Of a DNA stretch of 64,000 bases, positions 59,734 to 64,000 are shown one piece after another. How positions within the stretch are numbered: position 1 is the first letter of the stretch; every line of letters begins with the position of its first letter. The stretch is from Thermococcus nautili (GTDB lineage Archaea > Methanobacteriota_B > Thermococci > Thermococcales > Thermococcaceae). The position numbers and the translations under genes are program-made. The notes under the pieces were generated by a model, which was given only the letters and a program-made list of their open reading frames with translations, made no database searches and was not told the origin of the DNA. Location: positions 1 to 64,000 of the forward strand of contig NZ_CP007264.1 of the NCBI RefSeq assembly GCF_000585495.1, written 5' to 3'.

Positions 59734-61092
59734 GAGTTTAAATACAGCAGGATATTCATCCTTGGCTTCGGTTTCTTTGGTATCAGCATAATCTGGGCCC
59801 TTTACAACGCTTACATACCGATTTTCCTCCAGGACACGTTTCACATGAGCAAAACGGTTACGGGCTTCATCATGACCATAGACAACCTCTTCGCGGTTCT
59901 ACTGCTCCCGTTCCTCGGCGCGCTCAGCGACATGACCCGGACGAAGCTCGGCAGGCGCAAGCCCTACATTCTCCTCGGCGCCCCTTCGGCGGCGTTGATG
60001 TTCGCGCTGATTCCAATAGCTAGAGAGCACGGCAACCTCGCGCTCTTCATGGGCACGATAATCCTCATGAACTTCTTCATGGCCCTCTTCCGCTCGCCGG
60101 TCGTTGCTTTCATGCCCGATATAACTCCGAGCGAGAAGAGAAGCCAGGCCAACGGAATAATCAACTTCATGGGCGGTCTTGGAGCGCTTCTGGCGTACTT
60201 CGGCGGCAAGGTTCTCTACGACATGAACTACGCCTACCCCTTCTACTTCGGTGCTGCAATAATGCTCTTGGCGAACCTCCTCGTTGTTCTTGCCGTCCCT
60301 GAGCCGGAAGAGTTCCGCGTTTCCGGCGAGAAGATTAGTCTAAGGAAGTTGCTGGCAGAAACGTCCCACAAGAGCTTCGGTGAGCTCAAGGAGAATCTCA
60401 AGGACGTCTTTGCCAGCCACGAGAGGAGCCTTCTGGCCATTCTCCTCGCGGTGTTCTTCTGGTTCGTGGCCTTCAACTCCCTTGAGACGTTCTTCACGAG
60501 CTACGTCAAATACCATCTCTATGGAATCCCAGTGGGTGCGCCGGAAACCGAGCTGACAAGGAAAATTGAGAGCACCGGAGCGTTTATGCTCGGCGTCTTC
60601 AGTTTAAGCTTTATGCTCTTTGCAATTCCAGCTGGCTTTATCGGGGCAAGGCTCGGGAGGAGGAGAACAATAACGCTCGGCCTCCTCATGGTTGTTGCAA
60701 TAATGCTGGGGGCTTTCTTCGTGGGACAGACGTCAAGACCCTCAAGCCCGAGCCTCTCTGACCCTGTTATAATGACCTTCATGGGGCTGTTCTTCCTCGG
60801 GGGAATCGGCTGGGCGATGGTCAACGTCAACTCGTTGCCGATGGTAGTTGACATGACGACCGAGGAGAAGCTTGGAGGTTACACGGGTCTCTACTACTTC
60901 TTCAGCCAGGCCGCTAATCTCCTCGCACCTCCTCTTGCCGGAGCGTTCCTCGATGTTATAGGTTATGAGACGCTCCTTCCCTTCGCCATGGTGTTCTTCA
61001 TCTTGGCGCTGGTGACAGTGCAGTTCGTTAAACGCGGTGATGTAGTCCGCACGCGGGGAGATGCACTGGACTACGTTCCGGATATGGATTGA
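59734..61092 (+). CDS. MFS transporter (sugar/GPH-like), first of pair
   Basis: About 452 residues, 12 transmembrane helices; MFS motif A as DMTRTKLGRRKPYILLG between helices 2 and 3, and LGRRRTITLG in the second half. Start: ATG after GGAGGGTGG. The stop overlaps the frame of the next MFS gene. Divergent from the GDPD genes, so a glycerol-type or glycerophosphodiester substrate is possible but sugars are equally so. Confidence 0.88.
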   Translation, partial: EFKYSRIFILGFGFFGISIIWALYNAYIPIFLQDTFHMSKTVTGFIMTIDNLFAVLLLPFLGALSDMTRTKLGRRKPYILLGAPSAALMFALIPIAREHGNLALFMGTIILMNFFMALFRSPVVAFMPDITPSEKRSQANGIINFMGGLGALLAYFGGKVLYDMNYAYPFYFGAAIMLLANLLVVLAVPEPEEFRVSGEKISLRKLLAETSHKSFGELKENLKDVFASHERSLLAILLAVFFWFVAFNSLETFFTSYVKYHLYGIPVGAPETELTRKIESTGAFMLGVFSLSFMLFAIPAGFIGARLGRRRTITLGLLMVVAIMLGAFFVGQTSRPSSPSLSDPVIMTFMGLFFLGGIGWAMVNVNSLPMVVDMTTEEKLGGYTGLYYFFSQAANLLAPPLAGAFLDVIGYETLLPFAMVFFILALVTVQFVKRGDVVRTRGDALDYVPDMD

Positions 61093-61106
61093 CGGAGGTG
61101 GTCTCT

Positions 61107-62405
61107 GTGGAGAAGAAGTTCAGCTGGAGTGTTGTGCTCGGTTTGGCCCTGCTCGGCTTCAGCAGGAGCGTGGGCTGGTCCCTCAACAAGGGGCTCTCTT
61201 TCCCGTTGCTTTCAAGTTACACCGAGTCGGCATTCATCAAGGGTACTATCCTGGCCGTTGAGGGCTTCATCGGCCTCTTCATCCCGGTTCTGCTCGGTTA
61301 TTACAGCGATACCCTGCGCTCAAGGCACGGGCGGAGAAGGCCGTTTATCATGGTCGGTGGAATCCTCTCTGGAATCGCCGTGCTCATGATTTACACCGCC
61401 TACTCGATGGGCGTTCCGCTGTGGGGATTCGCCATGACCCTCGGCTTCTTCTACCTCTCGATGCACATCTACACTGCCCAGTACCGCGCCCTCATGCCTG
61501 ACACAGTCGAGAGCGGCCACAGGGGAACCGCGAGCGGCGTCATAACGCTTCTGGAGTGGGCAGGCAACCTATTCCTCTTCGGCCTGGCCGGCTACCTCAT
61601 CGCCAAGGCCGTCTCAATGACTGGAGAAAACGAGGGAATAAAGGCCCTCGCCCAGACGCCCTACCTCAAGATACCATTCCTCATCACCGCCCTTTTCCTA
61701 ATCGGCGCGGCGCTCTTCGTGTACTTCGTTGTTAGGGAGCCCGAGGCGCCTGAAATCGAGGAGAACGAGAGCCTCGCGGACTACCTGAAGAGCATCGTTG
61801 AAAACCGGGACTTCCTCAAGTTCTACGCCGCTCAAACCCTCTGGTGGATGAGCTTCGAGTTCATAGCGATTTTCCTCTATGGAATACTCGCGTTCATCCT
61901 CTATGGCTCGGCGACGGAGGAAAACATCAAGGCCGTAACCTCCCTCGGCCTCTACCTCATGGCCCTCTTCAACGTCACCGTCCTCCTCGGTGCCCTCCCG
62001 GGAGGAATACTCTACGACAAGCTCGGCAGGAGGCTCAGCATAGTCCTCGGTGGCGTTATCTTCGCACTCCCCCAGCTCTGGGGCTGGTTCATAAGCACGA
62101 AGACCGAGATAACGATAGCCCTCGGAATAGCGGGAATCGGCTGGGGAATCCTCATGGCCTCATCGTATCCGGTAATCGGTGACCTTCTGACCAAGTTCGA
62201 GAGGGAAGCCTTCACCGGTCGGTACTACGGCTTCTTCGAGGCCACGCGCTCGCTGCCGGTTCTCCTTGCGGGTATCCTTGGAGGGGCCATTGTCCAGCTC
62301 GCCGGCGAGAACTACAGGGTGCTCTTCCCGCTTGGTGCCGTCTTGGTGCTCCTCGCGATGCCCATGATTTGGTTCATGAAGAACCTGGAGGCCGAGAAGG
62401 GTTAA
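61107..62405 (+). CDS. MFS transporter, second of pair
   Basis: About 432 residues, 12 helices; motif A YYSDTLRSRHGRRRPFIMVGG and, in the second half, YDKLGRRLSIVLGG. GTG start after GGAGGTGG. Tandem and related to the first transporter. Whether the two act as separate carriers or as a heteromer is unknown. Confidence 0.88.
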   Translation: MEKKFSWSVVLGLALLGFSRSVGWSLNKGLSFPLLSSYTESAFIKGTILAVEGFIGLFIPVLLGYYSDTLRSRHGRRRPFIMVGGILSGIAVLMIYTAYSMGVPLWGFAMTLGFFYLSMHIYTAQYRALMPDTVESGHRGTASGVITLLEWAGNLFLFGLAGYLIAKAVSMTGENEGIKALAQTPYLKIPFLITALFLIGAALFVYFVVREPEAPEIEENESLADYLKSIVENRDFLKFYAAQTLWWMSFEFIAIFLYGILAFILYGSATEENIKAVTSLGLYLMALFNVTVLLGALPGGILYDKLGRRLSIVLGGVIFALPQLWGWFISTKTEITIALGIAGIGWGILMASSYPVIGDLLTKFEREAFTGRYYGFFEATRSLPVLLAGILGGAIVQLAGENYRVLFPLGAVLVLLAMPMIWFMKNLEAEKG

Positions 62406-62441
62406 ATACTTTCTTTTTCAAAACCTTAACTGGTGGGATGT

Positions 62442-62735
62442 ATGATTACCCTTGAAGACGCTAGGCGTGTAATCAGGGAGCACTTTGATGAGCTTCGAAA
62501 ACTTTACGGCGTTAAAGACATCGAAATATTCGGGTCGTACGCTCGAAATGAACAGAGAACTGACAGTGACCTTGACCTTCTTGTGGAGTTTGAACAGCCC
62601 GTTGGTCTGCTGACGATATCGATGCTCCAGGTTCATCTCTCAGAGCTTCTTGGAGTTGAGGTCGATGTAGTTCCAAAAAACTCCCTTAGAAAAGAACTCT
62701 GGGACGAAGTTTCACGGGAGGCCGTGAAGGTATGA
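62442..62735 (+). CDS. mntA: MNT-domain nucleotidyltransferase antitoxin (MntA)
   Basis: 97 residues with the minimal nucleotidyltransferase motif [21 protein letters not shown] (GSxxR...SDxDL). In HEPN-MNT systems this protein neutralises the HEPN toxin by adenylylation. The stop overlaps the HEPN start as ATGA. Start: ATG after GGTGGGATG. Confidence 0.92.
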   Translation: MITLEDARRVIREHFDELRKLYGVKDIEIFGSYARNEQRTDSDLDLLVEFEQPVGLLTISMLQVHLSELLGVEVDVVPKNSLRKELWDEVSREAVKV

Positions 62736-63079
62736 GACGATATGATTTGTACATTAAAGACATCATCGAACACATTGAAAAGGCCCAGCGTTTCATAGAA
62801 GGTCTCGATTTCCAGGACTTCGTTAGGGACGAAAAAACGGTGTATGCAGTCATCAGATGCATTGAAATCATAGGAGAGGCCTCAAAGGCAGTTCCCAGAG
62901 AAGTTCGCGAGAAGCATCCCGAGATTCCCTGGAAGGCCATGGCAGGTATGAGAGACAGGCTTATCCATGGTTACTTTGGTGTTAATCCTGAAATTGTGTG
63001 GATAACCGTCGTTAAGGACTTGCCTCCTTTGAAAGAGAAGCTCGAAAAACTCTTAGATGAGTTGGGTGATGGCGTATGA
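62732..63079 (+). CDS. hepT: HEPN-domain RNase toxin (HepT)
   Basis: 115 residues of the DUF86/HEPN family; the RX4HXY RNase motif is RDRLIHGYF near residue 73. Partner of the MNT protein just upstream. Stop overlaps the start of the next gene (alpha/beta hydrolase) as ATGA. Confidence 0.92.
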   Translation: MRRYDLYIKDIIEHIEKAQRFIEGLDFQDFVRDEKTVYAVIRCIEIIGEASKAVPREVREKHPEIPWKAMAGMRDRLIHGYFGVNPEIVWITVVKDLPPLKEKLEKLLDELGDGV

Positions 63080-63936
63080 TACTGGCAATCATCACGCTTC
63101 TCATCGTGGCGTTCCTGGCATTTTCGGCGTTTGTTGCTTACAAGATGGTAAAACCCCCGCGCTTCATCGGAGACTGGACACCAAAGGACCTCGGCTACGA
63201 TTACGAGGACGTGACAATCGAGACGCAGGACGGGCTGAAGCTCAGTGCCTGGTGGATTCCCAACGAGGGCCCCGTCGTAATGCCCCTTCACGGCTACACG
63301 AGGAGCAGGTGGGACGAGGTTTACATGAAGCAGACTATCGAATTCCTGCTCAAAGAGGGCTACAGCGTCCTTGTCTTTGACTTCCGCGCCCACGGAAAGA
63401 GCGAGGGGAAGTTCACCACTGTCGGCGACAGGGAGCTGATTGACGTCCTCTCCGCCGTGGACTGGCTGAAGAAGAACCACCCTAAGAAGGCCGAGAAGAT
63501 AGGCCTCATCGGCTTCTCAATGGGTGCGGTCGTTACCATAAGGGCCCTCGCCGAGGACGAGGGAATCACCTGCGGTGTCGCGGACTCGCCCCCGATTTAC
63601 CTCGACAAGACCGGCGCGAGGGGCCTGAAGTACTTCGCAAACCTCCCGGAGTGGCTCTACACCTTCGTCAAGCCGTTTACCGTTCTCTTCAGCGGGGCCA
63701 AAGAGCTCAATATGCTCGAGTACGCGGATAAAGTTAGAAAGCCGCTCCTTCTCATCGCCGGCGAAAACGACCCCCTCGTAAGGCCCGAGGAAGTGAGGGA
63801 GTTCTACGAACGGAACAAAAATGTAAACCAGGACGTCGAGCTGTGGGTCACGGATGCGCCGCACGTCAGGACGCTGAAGTTCCACCCGGAGGAGTGGAAG
63901 GCCAGGGTGAGGGACTTCCTCTCAAAGCACCTTTAG
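63076..63936 (+). CDS. Alpha/beta hydrolase with N-terminal membrane helix
   Basis: 286 residues. N-terminal transmembrane helix ([24 protein letters not shown]), then an alpha/beta hydrolase fold: the [12 protein letters not shown] oxyanion region, nucleophile elbow GFSMGA, acid in AGENDPLV and His in DAPHVR. Active site complete. It is translationally coupled (ATGA) to the HEPN toxin gene, which is odd for a hydrolase. Confidence 0.9.
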   Translation: MILAIITLLIVAFLAFSAFVAYKMVKPPRFIGDWTPKDLGYDYEDVTIETQDGLKLSAWWIPNEGPVVMPLHGYTRSRWDEVYMKQTIEFLLKEGYSVLVFDFRAHGKSEGKFTTVGDRELIDVLSAVDWLKKNHPKKAEKIGLIGFSMGAVVTIRALAEDEGITCGVADSPPIYLDKTGARGLKYFANLPEWLYTFVKPFTVLFSGAKELNMLEYADKVRKPLLLIAGENDPLVRPEEVREFYERNKNVNQDVELWVTDAPHVRTLKFHPEEWKARVRDFLSKHL

Positions 63937-63970
63937 AAAGGTTTTTACGCATTCTTCCCCCCTTTCTTTG

Positions 63971-64000
63971 ATGAAGTCATTAAGGAACGCCATAACGCTC
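63971..64000 (+). CDS. Start of a further gene, cut by the window edge
   Basis: ATG followed by nine open codons (MKSLRNAITL) at the window end, 35 bases after the hydrolase stop. The basic then hydrophobic start would fit a membrane or signal sequence, but too little is visible. Confidence 0.3.
   Translation, partial: MKSLRNAITL

Overview
The window is about 64 kb of a hyperthermophilic euryarchaeal chromosome. It is almost certainly Thermococcus or a close Thermococcales relative. The evidence is an archaeal histone, archaeal DnaG, an ftsZ-secE-spt5-L11-L1-P0-L12 block, GTP-type PEPCK, maltodextrin phosphorylase with a Thermococcales glycolytic motif, an RNA-free RNase P (HARP), tight ATGA gene overlaps, GGAGGTGA-type ribosome binding sites and TTTATAAA-type TATA boxes. 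No rRNA, CRISPR array, transposase or intein was seen.

Region 1 (start to about 10.1 kb) is the right part of an integrated virus- or plasmid-like element whose left end lies outside the window. Its right end is the N-terminal fragment of a split ('suicidal', SSV-type) integrase that reads into a tRNA-Leu(CAA) gene, the attachment site. A leftward replication-type operon (small proteins, a candidate PD-(D/E)XK nuclease, a small partner protein and a 919-residue MCM helicase) is followed by three membrane or zinc-ribbon proteins. An AbrB-like regulator and two small membrane proteins read rightward, and an AT-richer cargo pair includes a MazF/PemK-like toxin. The element has its own promoter signature, a TTTCTGGTTCASTG box abutting TATA at three places. 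Two adjacent genes each carry an in-frame 104-bp array of GAAC/GTTC half-sites of equal length.

Region 2 (10.1-11.5 kb) is a tRNA cluster (Leu, Pro, CAT-anticodon Met/Ile2, Asn, Thr). The tRNA 3' flanks hold long non-coding arrays of short palindromes. The same kind of array follows tRNA-Arg near 29.3 kb and tRNA-Thr near 41.5 kb.

Region 3 (11.5-45.9 kb) is core chromosome: thymidylate kinase, a degenerate phosphohexomutase and a sugar nucleotidyltransferase, PEPCK, maltodextrin phosphorylase, an NSS-type transporter, GluRS, DnaG plus a small Toprim protein, a B12/radical-SAM protein, histone, dCTP deaminase, the ribosomal/Spt5/SecE/FtsZ block, D-aminoacyl-tRNA deacylase, a TAXI-type TRAP transporter operon, HARP, the two glycine decarboxylase P subunits and a HAD hydrolase.

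Region 4 (45.9-64 kb) mixes surface or secreted proteins, a PrsW-type protease and a glycerol / glycerophosphodiester locus: an FAD dehydrogenase pair with a DUF1667 protein, glycerol kinase, two GDPD phosphodiesterases and two MFS carriers. A VapBC pair and two tandem paralogous membrane proteins sit inside that locus. The right end holds a HEPN-MNT toxin-antitoxin pair translationally coupled to an alpha/beta hydrolase.

All family assignments come from motifs read by eye in the translations; no database search was run.
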